A stretch of 64,000 nt of DNA. Source: Mesostigma viride (lineage: Eukaryota > Streptophyta > Mesostigmatophyceae > Mesostigmatales > Mesostigmataceae). The position numbers were made by a program, and so were the translations under genes. This document shows positions 19,702-37,100 of the stretch, in pieces. The DNA lies in NCBI GenBank assembly GCA_009746045.1, contig RPFO01000819.1:248001-312000 (forward strand). The letters are read 5' to 3'. Under the pieces are notes generated by a model. That model saw only the letters and a program-made list of their open reading frames with translations, had not been told where the DNA came from and made no database searches. The first letter of the stretch is position 1. Each line of letters begins with the position of its first letter.

Positions 19702-19744
19702 ACATATTGACGACTTGGGGAGACGCCAACTGCATGGCTCAACT

Positions 19745-23138
<3,394 letters not shown>

Positions 23139-23300
23139 ACAATTGTGCATGAGTGTCATGCACATAGGCACGCCACGGAGTAAGCTGATATCTCATTAGA
23201 AACAAGTACTATGCTAACCTCATTAGAAAAATAATTACATGTGCAAAAAGTTTAGACAATCATGGCCTGTAATCATTATAGTTAGTATGGAAGCTAGTGT
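23139..23300 (+). repeat. Repeat related to 16480-16600
   Basis: Shares AAGTACTT, GTGTCATGC, GCCACGGAGTA and CTCATTAGAAA in the same order with 16480-16560. It gives a paralogous site lacking the TIR element. Confidence 0.5.
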
Positions 23301-23355
23301 ACAGTTCCTGTTAACTGGCCAGCCGGTACATACATAATTCATGTGCATGGAGCAG

Positions 23356-23830
23356 CATTAATTAATTAATTTTTACGTGCATTTAGACTGCGTCACGTGA
23401 GCAGAAGTCCTCAGCGGGATGGAAAGGGGATGGGATGGATGGATCGATTGCGCTATCTAGTTTCTAGTGACAGGGTTGCGGGCACCACGGACCGAACGAT
23501 CACTATGGTTACTAAATTTGGTCACACGTGGAGCCCCCACCGACTTGGGGACGGTATCCTTCATAACTGTTCGCCGCCTATTGTAGAGGCAGGCAACAAA
23601 TAGTAAACTAAATGCTGCTGGGCGCCACCTATCGTTACAAGTCATGTGCCTCCATATTACAGACAAACCAGGCCGGAGGCTGACCGGACGTGAGCCCATG
23701 CCGTCTAGCTGGTAGCACATATGTCCATGCCTAGCCTATAACGGAACGTCCACAGATGGCGGCCTGGGGCATGCCATGTGAGGACGAAACGCCCGGGCTG
23801 CGCCGGCGCTATAAATGCTATGGGGCAGCA
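23356..23830 (-). pseudogene. LINE ORF2 C-terminal fragment with tail (reverse copy)
   Basis: The minus-strand frame reads RPGLSVIWRHMTCNDRW and then VPKSVGAPRVTKFSNHSD, matching 18540-18700, with a short insertion between the blocks. It begins at an ATTAATTAATT tail (23356) and the CTGCGTCACGTGAG hairpin words. Decayed. Confidence 0.55.
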
Positions 23831-25100
23831 TGCGTGCTGCAAAAGCTAGCAAGCACACTATAAGCTGCAGCTAGCTAGCCGGCGTGCGCTGTCCTGGTGC
23901 AACTTCAATTATGATGCATGGGCCAGGCAGCACATCACCCATATGCGCGGGTGCCGGTAGGGAGAGTTGCATGCATATGCAGGCCGGGCACATGAGCTAT
24001 AGCATGAGCTTACAAATCGCTCATAAGCACTTCCCCTTGATCATCCTAGTGAGTAACAAGGCTATCAGTACGCATATACCTGGGGATCTTGTAGAACAAA
24101 AATCCAGAGAACCACGCAGACCTGCGGAGCACTTTCAGTCCTTTCAATCCCTGTATGTTGCACAGCAAGAAGGGGGCAGGAACGTTCTCCTGTCTTCTCT
24201 CGCGCCCGGAACACCATGCTGACAAAGCACGTACATTCGTAGTTGTCTCAGTTTGAAGCTTCGTGGCAAAGTTACACAGATCTGCCTACAAGTGCTTGCA
24301 TCACACTGATCGCTGCACTCCCGACAAATCCATTATCCTGAGCTAGCCGGTGCAGAACTTCGTCTTGCATATGCTCTGCAGATCCAGACAATGTAATGGG
24401 CAGAGGGATAGGCAGATATGAACAAATCGTGAGTCTACGGCTGTCTCGTCACAAGGCTGACGGGGTGTGGTAGCACGTCATACGGTGGACTTTTTATTAG
24501 TAGATGAAAGTTGATGATAAAATAGTCTATAGAAACTAGGGGGCTTAATAGACGACAAGCTTTGAAACATCTATTAAAGAACGTGCTTCAAGGGAGGATT
24601 GGCTAGGTCAATAATATTGAATGAGAGTATGGTTTGGTTGCCTGCATGCCATAAAGCATCTGCATGGTGATTCGCGCTAAAAGGCAGAAACAGAGACAAC
24701 ATAAACAGATACACTCTCATAAACAGAACAATCTAAGACTACCTTGGCAGCACACTTTTACCACCAACTGATGCAGCTGTGACAGTAGCTAGTCCCGACT
24801 GAGATATGACCAGCCCGCTTGTAACCCAATTGCGGACGACATATCAGAAAGCGCTAAGTAAGAACTTGCGTGCCATGAATGGGGGCAAGTCACAGAGCAC
24901 TACGCTCGCTTCAGTATCAGATATCAGTAATAACAAAAAAAAGAACAAAAAATGTGTCTGTACCATGCCCCAGCCCTGGGGCTATAACATCAACCTGGGG
25001 CCTACCCTGTCTAGCAGTGGGCGATGGGGTGTGCCGGCCTTGAAGAAACATGTGGGCAGTCGCTCTGAGACGTTTCCATCGCACATGGCAGCCCATTCCC
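23831..25100. other. No recognisable feature
   Basis: About 1.27 kb with short ORFs only. Nothing recognised. Confidence 0.35.
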
Positions 25101-25560
25101 CCTTCTCGATCATGCTTGTGTGGAGCACAGATAGTCCCCACAACCTAACATCCTCAAGCAATCTACACAAATGCCCTGGGCGCCGTGCTCTGGTGCGGGG
25201 CGCACGCAAGTCGGCCATTGGGCCCCGAGGGGAGGAGCGGGTCCTGCTAAAAGAGGGGCCGGTGCCATTCCAGCTGGCCGGCCCTGAGCTCCCCAGCAAG
25301 GCCCACATCCGTGTCCACTTAGTGCGTGCGCGCCAGATGGCCGGCTAAAAAGTAGGTGGTGGTGGCAGAACGTAGATGGGTAACCCGTGGGGGCGTAATA
25401 TGGAGGCAGCCAGGGTGTGACACAAATAGGGTACCGGATGGGCAAGGTTTGCCGGAGGATTCTGGTGACAGTGCCGTCAAGCTGCACGCTCAGTATTTTT
25501 CCAGGGTCCATGCCTCGCAGCCATAGAGGAGGATGCTGAGGACGAAGGCGCCGCTCACTC
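25101..25560 (-). pseudogene. LINE ORF2 fragment downstream of RT
   Basis: Minus-strand frames give LLYGCEAWTLEKY (about 25490-25530), a segment widely seen after LINE RT domains, and, after frame breaks, FLAGHLARTH, which parallels LAGHLARTD at 18350. The open plus-strand frame of 180 codons (24806-25348) that overlaps it is considered a shadow. Confidence 0.5.
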
Positions 25561-25589
25561 AGGTAGCGTCAGAAGGTCGGAAACCTGTC

Positions 25590-26440
25590 AAGGCGGCGGA
25601 GGGCCGCCGATGCCTAGCCGATGGGTTGATGTCGCCCACCGTGAAAGGGAGCTTGCTGCCAAGGAGCGTGAAGCGAGCCGCCAGGGGGGGCGGGGCTGCC
25701 GTCCAGCAAAAGAGGGTGGGCGGGGGTGTCCCATCTGGCACACATTACCACGTTGCCGGGTAGTACTGACATCATTTAACGTGCATATCGTCCTGCCTGT
25801 ATCCGGATCTGCCACGGCGGCTGCTTATGCTGATAGGCACGGTGGCAAAGAGGTTGCCACCGCCCACCAAGCTGATTGCTTCTGGGTTTGTGCCCACTCG
25901 GCAGCGGCGCCGGAGGACAAAGCTGTGGAAAACGCAGCAGATAAAGGGGTTGCAACACTGACCACGGAGGGGTAGCCGATAGTGTGAAAATGAGGAAGCG
26001 CAGGTGGCGAAGCCGGCTTTGTCATACGCGTGTATGGCTAGCTCAGCAATTCAAGACATTGCGAACAGCACCGGCCAGGCGGAATCGGAGACGATGCTGA
26101 ACGGGACGCAAAAGAAAATGTCGCGCTCGCGCTATTATTATTCGCAACATGGCAGCCCTCCCGCGGGAAAAGGGGCTTAGCCTACGGCCAAAAGGTGGGA
26201 AAAGAACTCGTTGCAGCCTTTCCGCTGGAGGATCATCGACACTGTCCGCTACCTGCCGGCTCATGCGAACGCACCGGTGGCGCTCGTGCTCACACACACC
26301 CAATCGGCAAGCATTACATATTGCAACAACGGGCCAAACAACAACGGGCCAAGCAACAACGTGCCAAGTTGCCGCTGACCCTGGGCTGGAGTTTAGATGA
26401 TGACCTTACCCCGGAGCGACCACTCAGCGCCCGCAGAGAC
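25590..26440 (+). pseudogene. ORF1-like gene remnant (third family), left copy
   Basis: Ends with KLPLTLGWSLDDDLTPE (about 26360-26420), the C-terminal signature of ORF1 proteins in this window. Upstream, TVAKRLPPPTKL and RRRRTKLWKTQQIKG (about 25845-25950) match the reverse copy at 26480-27951 in another frame. Frames are broken. Together the two copies face each other. Confidence 0.45.
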
Positions 26441-26479
26441 CAGCTGCATGGCACAGGAGGGTGCCATAAAAAGACCAGA

Positions 26480-27951
26480 TGTCGCTGACCGCAACTGAAA
26501 AAGAATCAGGTGCGGCCCCGGAGTTAGGTCATTGTCCAAACCCATCCCAGCGGCTCGGGCAATCTCTGGGTGCGATGTTGCCAGATGTAGTGCTTGCCGA
26601 TCGGGCATGTGAGCACAAAAACCCTACTTGGATCATATTCACACGCCCCGGTCCACGTTGTGCAGAAACGAAGGTGATGCTGTCCTCCCACCTGAAAGTG
26701 GCAACAATTTTTTCTTCCCACTTTCTGCCGCAAACTGATGTCGGTTCCCCAGGGAGAGAGTCGCAATATTTCGGACGATGATGGCGCCAGCGCGACTATC
26801 CTAGGTATCCCGGTCGGCAAAGATGTTACACAACACCTGATTCCCGCCCCCTCCCCCCCCCCTCTCTCCGTCTCTCCAGTATTTTTATGTCCCTTGGATT
26901 GCGGATCCCTGGGATGGCTGAGCTTGCCAGCAACGCATATCGTCGGTGACGCCTTTGCTACCTGCGCATCACAGTTCTCTGCTGATGAGCCGACCACTTT
27001 ATCTCTCAATGTTCTTACTACCCGTTCCGTCACAACCGACCACTTCCTCCCCCATCTTCTCCGCCACTTTGTCCACCACTTGGTCCTCTAGCGCCGCTGC
27101 CAAGTGGGCAGCCCATTGGGCCCTCAACACTTTGGTGGCAACTTTCTCTGCCACCGTGCGTACCAGCACGTACAGCCGCCGTGGCCGATACAGGCTGCAT
27201 GTGGCAGGATGTCAAGATTGCTCAGCCGCGCGGTGATTGCAATGGTGCGGATGAATCGAAATGTTTCTTGAGCGAGGCCAAGTGTATTGACTTGGGGCCC
27301 AGCGTGGTGACTGGGCCAATAGCGCTACTTGAGCTGCTCATGGCAGAGGTCTGCGGCTTTTGCAAGGCATTCCCTAAGGAAGGGGGGGGGGGTAGAAGGG
27401 CCGGGGGGGGGGGGGTGCTGTTCTGCTTTTCCAGGCTGACGTCAGTGGAGTGGCCGTTGTTGCCGTAAAGCGCAGAACAGCTCCGCGAGTTCTTTTCTAG
27501 ACAGTGTCATGAGAACATGGACGCTGACGGTGGCGTCCGCAAGTTCCGCAGCATCCGAGGACGCGGTGCAAAGGTATCTGCTTACTAGCAGCAAAATGGC
27601 AGGACCTGGACCGTGCCAGTGAGGTTTCCGGGGGGAAATCGATACCCATGTTCCCTGGCGGCAGATTCCAAGTGCCCGCGAGGCCCGATCCTGGTCGGCA
27701 CGCTTGCCCGCACCAGCTCCATGGCCAACGCCCGGCAGGTCGTCAGCGTCGCCAGTGCGGGGTGCTGCCGGTGGTTCTTCTTCCCCGCACACTGTTTGCT
27801 TGGTACAGGTCTGCGAGAAAAATGTTGTTCGGTGAGCCTTGAAAAGGCGGATTGATCGTGACAATCTAATCCAACCTAACGCTGTGTCCAAACGGAGCAG
27901 TCTAGGTTGGTGTAGTACAACTACGGTTTTATCGTCATTTCCCTCTGCCAT
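26480..27951 (-). pseudogene. ORF1-like gene remnant (third family), right copy in inverse orientation
   Basis: Minus-strand segments: an N-terminal part starting about 27951 (MAEGNDDKTVVV), then TVAEKVATKVLRAQWAAHLA and ALEDQVVDKVAEKMGEE (about 27170-27050), a helical coiled-coil-like stretch. Near 26600-26520 comes GKHYIWQHRT...LDNDLTP. It lies tail to tail with the copy at 25590-26440. Several frame breaks and homopolymer runs (G9-10 at about 27385-27415). Confidence 0.45.
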
Positions 27952-28132
27952 TACTATCGCACGTCACGTAATGCGCATGTTACTACACTGCTTCCAATCA
28001 CACATCAGGTGGGTAATTGCACATAGTACTCGAAAGACAAAACCCGTATCAGCGAGAAAAACGTTTGATTAGCGAATCAACTAGGAAAGTGTTTTCAGAT
28101 GTACAAAGCCTCCCCGCAGACTCAACGGGGTA

Positions 28133-31100
28133 TCAGCGAGGTTCCCTACCTGGCAGGTACGCATGGAAGCGCAGCATGTGCCTCTCCGCTGTCCGCCGGA
28201 TGCTGACGTCTGCGCTGCCCAGGCACTGCAGCAGCTGGCCGCCCACCCTCTCGGCGCGGTCAAGCCTGCAGGAACAGAGGGTGCAGGAGATACAAATGCA
28301 GTAGGTTGAGGGTGCAGGAACAGAGGGTTCAGGAAAAAAGAGGGTACAGGAGACAGGTATAGGCAATACAAGTCCAGTGAGTGGAGGATGCGGGAAAGAG
28401 AGGGTGCATCCCCGCCCCCACTCCAAAAACACATGGCCTTACCTCCATGCCAGGGAAATTGAAGCCCCGATTTACAAACGCCAGGGCAAAATTATCTCTC
28501 AGAAACCACTCAATCTACTTGAATTGCATCATCCATACAGCTCAATTCATTCAGAAGAGATGGAGGCATAGGTGTGTGCACGCATGCGCACTTGTGCACG
28601 CACATGGACACGCAGAGGCAGTCACAAGCCTAGATACCAAAACTTGCCTTTTTGACATTGCTACTGTTGCCGCGGTTTAGTGGGTTTCACGGTGTAGGGA
28701 GACAGACGCGCTACACTGCTTTACAGACATATCTGAGAAATGCACATGTAAATTGGGCAGTAACCAGATTATTTTGCTCCGAATTCTGCGGTCTAAAACT
28801 TGGTTGGAGGACAAAGATATGCAAAGGCAGAGAGATAGACTGCCACCTGCCATGCAATCAGGCATGGGTCACTCCATGTCCTGAGCATCACTCGCCACCA
28901 GGCTCAAGATTGGATGCAGGAGTGCACACCGTAGTGCATGGAATAGTCTAGCATTCAGAGTGTAATCAGAGATGACGGGAAGGAAGCCAGAAGCAGCTGT
29001 CTAGCTCATCACGGCAGGCACCATCGCCTCACAGACGTCCACTAGAGACTTTCGTCTCGCAACCGCCCCCCCCCCCCCCCCCCCCCCCCACTCCCCCCCC
29101 CAACTCCCCCCCCCACCCCATATCACATCCAGCAGCACGGGCACACTGCACACGCCACGGACCACCCACAATGCACTGAGGCAGCATCTCCAGCAGACAG
29201 ATGCAGCAGTGAGCGGGTATATACCAAACGTACAAGAAAACTACACTTACACCATCCACCACCCACAACCTACCGAGGCAGCGTCTCCAGCAGACGCAGC
29301 AGCAGGGCAAGAGCCGACTCCCGCACACTCTCTGGCTCGTGACAAGATAGCGCCAGGAGAGGCTCCTCCACGAGGCACAGCGCAGAGGGCTCGAGGGAGG
29401 ACAAGGAGGCCAGGGACGCCAGGGTGCCATCCAGGGTGTCGTCGCCAAGACTCCCAGATCCTGCCACATGGGCATAGGGCGTGGGTTTGATGCCACCCGT
29501 TACTTGGGTCTTGATTCTGCCAACCGCCCCTACCATGTCGAGTTCGCTGGCATCCGTTGGGAAACCACGCAGCAGGCTGCAGGGGCAAAAGCTGCTGCAC
29601 AAAGAGGGCGCGAGACCTAGCTCCGGCCCGACGTGTTTGCTGCCGCTCATGCCACCGCTCCAGGCCGCTTTCTCCCCTGCCAGTCCGGGCGGCTCGCATA
29701 GAGTGTGTTGCCAGCCATGCCCCGCGGCAGGGTCCCTGGGAAAGCCCATGCCGTTGTCAGCCGCCGCTCCCCACCAAGCTGCGGCAGAGATATACCCGTA
29801 GCCCTTTCTTATGCTGCCGCCTTCTCTTGCTTGAATTCCTGCCCAGATAGATAGCTTGTGGCCGAGAGCACGCACAAATTGGATGGTTTCCGCATCCACG
29901 GTGGCGAGTTCATCTGCGGATGCCAGCATGCACGCTTGCTCAACGGACACTGAGATGGGGCGCGCAGATGCTGGAGTATAGGTCACGGATGGGATGGCTG
30001 CGGCCGATGATCTGGGTGCCATGCCATCAGCGTTCCCAGAAGATGACTTCATCACGCGAGCCGATGCCCTCTGCAACAGGCGATCCAACGTGCGCAGCGG
30101 CTTGACATCTGGCATGCAGCGCTGCGCCTTGGCCAAGCCACCCACCTTGCGTTCCGCCAGCATTAATGACAGCAGCCCTCCTTCTGCCCCTGCTACTCCT
30201 CCTACTCCTGCTCCTCCTCCACCAAACTCCTCCTCCCCGGTCATATTCCCACACACGCGGCACAGCCACATGGCGATGCCTGCCACCAGTGGATTCAGGC
30301 GGGGCCGGTCGGCTGGTGTGAGGCCCTGCAATAATGCTAGAAACTCCGCCACGATGGAGCCCAGGGGGCCATCCAAGAGGGTGCCGGCCGAAGGGGGCAC
30401 AATTCCCTTCACCACTGCCGTGCACTGTCGGCCATCCAGGCCCTTACCTATTATCAAGACCCCCTCGCTTGCGGCGAACGAGCGCCGGATGGAACCATTC
30501 ACAAACGGGTGGGCCCGGGGGTCATGATTGGGGAGGCAGGGGCCATGGTCAGGCCGGTAGTCACTTGCACGTCGTTGCTGCTGCTGCTGCTGCTGGTGGT
30601 GGGGGTGGTGGTGCTGCCAGGAAACTGAAACAGGAGCCATGAGCAGGCGCTGGAACAGATACGGCTGGATCGCCTGCAGTAGCGTGACCACCCTGGACAG
30701 GAACCCAGTCGCCACGCGCTGGCTACTAGCATCCGCCCTCAGCGCACTGGCAGCCGTCCCCTTGACCAGCACCGCAACCAACCCGAGTTGCGCCAGCAAG
30801 GCAGAGGGGTGTCGGAGCGCCACGTGGAGACAGGTGGCGAAGGGGGCAGTCGCTTCGGGATCGGACGCCAGCACCATGATTGAGTGGTACAGCGAGACCT
30901 CAAAGGGGGAGCATGCGGGTTGAATGTTTTGACAGCTGGCATCCAACCACTGAGGCATTGACACCTGGCGGGGGTAGCCACGAGGCACCCACGTTGTGCC
31001 TTGCTTGTCCGCCCTACCTGCCAGCCGGTAGGCCAGGGCCAGGGGGGTGAGGAGAGCTGCCGCGTGGTGCGTGGCGACGACAGAGACTGAGGGAAGGAGG

Positions 31101-34100
31101 TCTCGCGGACTTGCGAAGCTGTGAAGTGGTTGGAATGGTTGGAGTGGTTGGAGTTTGCCTTGATAGTCCACCAGTAATGACTCTGTGCCTGCACCCATAA
31201 TGCCATGCGGAACCGAACGTTGCATGCCTCCACCGCAATCTGGCAGCATGACTGCCTGCAGCGCATTAAGCACCGGGGCGGGCGCGGCTAAATATAGCGC
31301 AGCCAGCGTACCCCCTGCAGCGCTTCCCAGCCGACAGCCGTGTCCGCCCTCATGTCCGCCCCACAGCCCCCCATCTTGCCCCACGCCAGCCTGCCACCAC
31401 TGGTGCACACCCAGGCCCATGAGCGTGCAGGGACTCTGCTGGTACCACGCGCACAGGCGGGAGAGCACCGCCCGCGACACCCAGCCAGGGTGCTCGATGG
31501 TGGCCACTAGCAAGTGCAGACCAGGGAGGGGTCGCCTGGATGGCAGTAAGTCCTGCTGGCCCAGCTGCTGGTATAGTTCATCGTCATCATCGTAGTGAGT
31601 CGCCATCGATGTAACGTTGTTTTGCCCTGGCCCGTGCTCTCGACTCATGTCGTGAGCGTCAGCACGGTCGGTCCTATCGCTGGTGCCCGCGATTCCTTGC
31701 CGGCTGTTAAGCACCACCAGGTCTTCACGGAGCATCTCCCGACTTGCGACAAAGGGGCCCAGGCCATCCCTTTGCTGAGACGCCACCACCACCAGGTCCA
31801 CCAGGGAAAACACTTCCCGTTGGGATGCCAGTATAGCGGGCAATTGCCCAATCCAGCTGGCGCCCTTGATGGCATCTCCAAACCCCACTCCCCCAGGGTG
31901 CTTGGCTGCGGCCTGTGAGCGTGCATGTGCAGACTCCAACCCATCCAAGATCGCGCACGCCTGCAGTACCCTGGCCTGCCAATGGCTGCTCATGGGAGGC
32001 CCAGGGGTCCAGGTGACGGAATCACTGGGGTGGTGACAAGCCCTGCTAGTCTGATCGCTGCCACCAGCCAGACAAGCACCACAGCTCAGGGCGGTGATAG
32101 TATCCATGGGCATGGAGACGCCTGACCAATCTGGTTGGCGTTGCTGCCCACCGTCAGCCTCCTGATAGCCCGCTCCGCCCTGTCCTTGCACTGATTCGTG
32201 GCAATCTACACCCATGCGCCCAGTTTGCTGCAGATTGCAACCAGAGGGCTCCTGCGCTGTATACTCGCCCCTCAGAGCCCGGGGACATGCGGACCTGCCT
32301 ACTGTGCCCTGTGCTACGCGGCTGCCATCAGTCACTGTGGCCTGGTCGCTCCAGCTCCGCAGCAGCTGGCGGAGGAAACTGGGCACTCTGCCAGGCGACA
32401 TGTGCTCCAGGCAGTGCGGCAGCACGCGAGCCAGCAGGTGCGCGGGGATGGGGGCTGATGGCGACGGTTTGGGCGAGCCGACGGGCTGATGGGTATTACG
32501 GACCACCCCAGCAGCGGGGGAGCCTTCTTCCTTTACTTCCTCCTTGACTACAACTTCCCTCACTGTGCGTGCCTCCACCCCACCTTCCTTCCGGAAATGT
32601 TCTGTCATCGGCTCTTCTTTCACTGAAGCCGGCCCAAGCTGCCCATTCTTCTCGCATGATGGCGCTGGATGGCCGTCCATGGCTGCAGGACCAGCGGTGC
32701 CAGGGCCAGCCTCAGGGTCAGAGCGTGCTGGCATTGAGCCAGCCAGCTGCTGCAACCATCGCAGGTGCTCGGCCTCCCTGATGTCGGGGTCTACCAGGGA
32801 TAGCGCGTCCAGGACAGGCCCCAGCAAAGAGCGCAGGGACCGATGTGATGGGGCAGTGCCCTCGGCATTCCTACCGGATTCCTCTGCCGATCGCAAAAAC
32901 GGGGCATCTTCCCCAGAATAAGTTAGCGCAGGTGGTGGCCGCGCCACCCCCGATCGCTGAGCTGGTGAAACACCGACTGGACCCCTGGGCAACCCTCGGT
33001 CACCCTCCCTTGTCACGGCAACCTCTTGTTCCAGCTTGATCGCATCATCATGTGTACATTCGCTGGCCGGTGCCCCTCCATGGTCAGAACAAAGGAGCAC
33101 ACGTTCTAATTCTGCCGCACGATTCAACAGTCCCACCAGCAGCTGCACCACCTCCCCGACGGCAGAATGGCCGCTGCCGGTGACGTTACTTGAACATCCC
33201 AGGCCCCACCCATCAGTGGTGGGGTGTTGCGGTAACACGGGCGTGTCCCGTGCTGTGGCAGCGCCAGCGTTACCAAGACGTGCGCAGTAGTCCGCCAAGC
33301 AGGATGACAAGGCATCCGCACTCGGCCCCGCGCCTCGACCTGCGAGCGCAGGCCCTGACATGGCTGGAGACATAAGTCTGTGGCCACCACCGTTTGCAAT
33401 CATACCATTTGCAGCACCTCTGAGCTCCAAACCGGCGCCCAATCCATCCCGGACGCACTGGGGCGTTCCTTGGTCTGTCATCACCGAGAACCCACCCCCT
33501 GGCCCCAACGGGAGAAGTCTGCGGGTTGCAGACGCGAGGACAGACACCAAGGCGGGCTTGATCTGCGACGGCGGCGCCCTCAGCAGGCGACCCTGCAGCT
33601 CCTCCCGCAACGCCCTGGCAGATGGACGCTCCACGCCTCCATGTTCCGTCAACCCCCTGGCCTGTTGCCACGACGGGGGGGAAGCCTTGTCCGCTTCTGC
33701 TACGGTTAACGATGGCGCTCCTGCCGCACTCATGCAGGTGCCCGCAGGCATGCTACCAGGTTTAGGTGGCATGGCTGCATGGCCATCCGGGCCGATCATT
33801 GCAACGGCTGTTCTCTCCAACTGACCTGCCGTGGTTGCCCCACTGACCGCTGCCTCCTGCGTGCTGGCATCTGCTGCGGCTGCTCCTGGCCCTTGGGGTG
33901 CACGGTCGTCCTCACCCCCCTCTGCAGACATGTCCTCTGTGGCGACTTTGGGCGCCTTGTTCGATGCTGCCGCAGCAGTGCTGGCGCTGCTCTGGGCCCG
34001 TGCGGACAACACGGCTGCGTGTTCCTGTGTCGGAATGACCGCAGTGCTGTGGTGAAGTGGTCCACCGAGAACATCCCTGCGGTTGCCTTGTTCGTGGCTT

Positions 34101-37100
34101 TCCATAACCATGTTCTCGTCGGCCGGCCTGCCGGTTTGAGTCTGTAGGATGGCCCTGCATACCAGAACAGATGCAGTTCCCAGGCCATCCACGAAACAGG
34201 CAAACATGCTGAGAAAAGGAGTTAACATCGCAGCTGGTACATGCCAATTCCAGCTCATAATGTAAATTCAGTCAAGTACAGTTTAAGGTACCAGATGCGA
34301 CCATCTTACGTTTTACTTACTCCAGCGACAATCACCATCCTCTCCCTCTTCTGAAAAGTTTCTCTCTTCCCTTCATTTTGAAAGCATCTGTTCATTTGCA
34401 TGCCAAACGGTATCTTAATTTGAAGGACTTTTGTCACCCGTTTCTGTACCAAGCATGCTGTCCCACAAGCAGCCAGCCAATAGATATCCCATAAAATACT
34501 CTTGCCCAGCCGGCAACACTGGTGGTGCTTCAACCACGGTCACAATACTACCTGTGACCTCACTTGACCTCAATCCAAGCATATGCACCGCGCCTATAAA
34601 GATTGAGTTTCAAGTAATTGAATCCAGATGCAAGGCACGCAACTACAGGACAGACGAACCAGACGCATACTTCTACCTATACGTATGTATAGGCAGCTAT
34701 TGAGCCATTGTATTCCTCGACAAATGGGTCAACTGGAGCAGCCTGGCCATGAACCTGCACATGGGGGATGAAACGGTAAACGCACTACTGTAACCCTTCC
34801 TAGCACTAACATACACATGAGGGATGAAGGACCCAGCTCGCAGTCCTATCCCTCTTCATCACAGCAGGGCAGCGTACCGGAGGGCCACATCGCCCAACCC
34901 TTCTGCTGGCGCTTTGCTCTTCAGCGCCTGGACTGCCGCCGCCAGCTGTCGCCTTGTTAGAGGAGAGGAGAGTGCGGCCATCTGGGGAGGACCACTGGAT
35001 ATTTTCAAGGATCCAGAACAGAGGATGCACGGTAGCAGGACACCGAGTGATCTCAGCTCAGCTCGGCTCCGCTCTGCCCCGCTCACCTCGTACTATGACG
35101 GGGCCAATAGTATTGCTAGCGCAGCAAGCATCTTCACGAGCAACCAGAAAAGACACCATCGCTGCCTGCGCTTCTCAGAGTTGGCATGCTGCATGCTGCT
35201 ATGCTCTACTAGGGTACCATCCAGCATCCATCATGCAACATTGGCAGCACAGTGTCATCACTACCTCCCAATTCTGACAGCATACACCGATCCTTCATTG
35301 GCGATGTACATGGCGAAGCTCTCCAGTTTTTGGCTCATCCCCACATGACATCCCAGCCAGCATTCTCCCGGAAATGCCCATACTTCACCGCCCTTCAGGC
35401 CTTCAACTATTATTTACCCTGGCTTTGTCTACTGCAGAAAGCCGTGCAAGTCCTGTTTCACGCACCGTATGGCTGTCAAGACCACCTACTTGCTCACCTA
35501 CCTTCTCACTCACATATATTATTGCTAGGACATCCAATAGCTCGCGTACCCAACTGCTCTAACATCCAAGGTTCGAACACCCACTTGCTCGCCTACTTAA
35601 ACGCCATCATACCTGACCGCAGCGAACATGTCGTCTAGCCGCCGCTGTACCGGCTCCGCTGCATGCGCTGCAAACGCCCCAACACTGGCCACGGCCGCCA
35701 GAAGCTCATCGTCCGTCAAACTGGCCAGGCCAAGAGACACCAAGCCATAATCCACACTGGACAGGAGGGCCAGCGAAGTGGGCTGACTCAGCCCCGCCTT
35801 CATGGCAGACGTTCCCAACTGCAACCATTCCCCGCTGGCAGCAGCAGCCACACCACCCCTGGCCCCTTCTGCCCCCTTCTCTGGCTCCTCAGCCCCGTTC
35901 TCTTCTGCCCCCTTCTCTCGTGCCTCGTTCGCATCCATCCACCAGCAGCTGACATGGCCATCATGAGAAACACCCACAGCTCCATCGGTGGAACCAAAGA
36001 ACAACTGCCGTAGCCTCCTGCACAACGTGGCCATGTCCGGGGGTGCCCCCCCCCGGAGCGGCATCAAGCTGCTGGCATCGCCCTCGTCCCAGCTCGGACG
36101 ACCCCCGATCTTGCCCGGGCAAGAATACACACCACGCGGCGGGGATGGCCGCGCGGGCCTGGCTGGGGACAAGTCGGGCGATGCCTTGGCGTCCTCTGCG
36201 CCTTGTCCCGCCGCGCCATGATCACGGGTGGGATCATGCGATTGGTGAGGGGCATCCACGTCCATGGCGTCGGTCAAGCGAGGAGGTGAGGCAACACTGT
36301 CATTTTGCACCATATCCCCACCGCCTCCTCGGTCGGAACGACCAGCGGAACAACCCAGCAGTCCCGACCGGCCAGCTACCGGGTCCTCCCCCTCTTGCTG
36401 CGGCTGCTTGTGTATTTGTTCTTGTTCCTGCTGCTGCAATATGCCGGAGGCAGCGAGTGATGACAATGCCAGGAGCGCGCCCTCCACCACGACACGAGGC
36501 ACTTTTCTCCAAGAGAGCACAGGGCAGTTAGCACCTCTACCTGGCGACTCTGGGTCCCTGGCCTGGGCGTCGGCGGCGTGGAAGACCAGTGTATTAAGAA
36601 GCAGCTCTCCCAAGCCCGCCGGGCCCCAGGCATGTCCATTTTGCGCTCTGGCCGCCTGCGCAGGCATGACCATTAGATCACGACAAGGATCACTGCTACC
36701 CTCCGGTTCATTGCTTGCTTCCCTCCCACTGACCTCCATGCTCTTATCCATAGGTGCGGTAAACTCTTTGTCACTGGGTGCATTGGCGCCTTCCCCACGT
36801 TGTTGTGACAGGTGAAGAATGTCAGCATCAACCATGCCACCCTGGAGCGCCGCAAGCACAGCCGACAACCCGCGCCGCCATGCCGTCTTGCCAGGTGGCA
36901 GCCCGTTCGCCGGATGGTGCATGGCGCCCTCGCCTCGGTGCTCGCTTGTTTGCACATGGCTAGGAGAGCGCGGACTCCTTGCATCGGTAACGCTCGCACT
37001 ATGGATCTTCGCTTCTGCAGGAACGGTATTAGCTTCGGCCTGCCCGTCAACTACTTGGGTGGGCGGGTGCTCAGCCTTGGGTGGCGTCTGAAAGCAGTAG

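Noticed and set aside
24806-25348. Plus-strand ORF of 180 codons
   Set aside because: Overlaps LINE post-RT motifs on the other strand; no protein signature.
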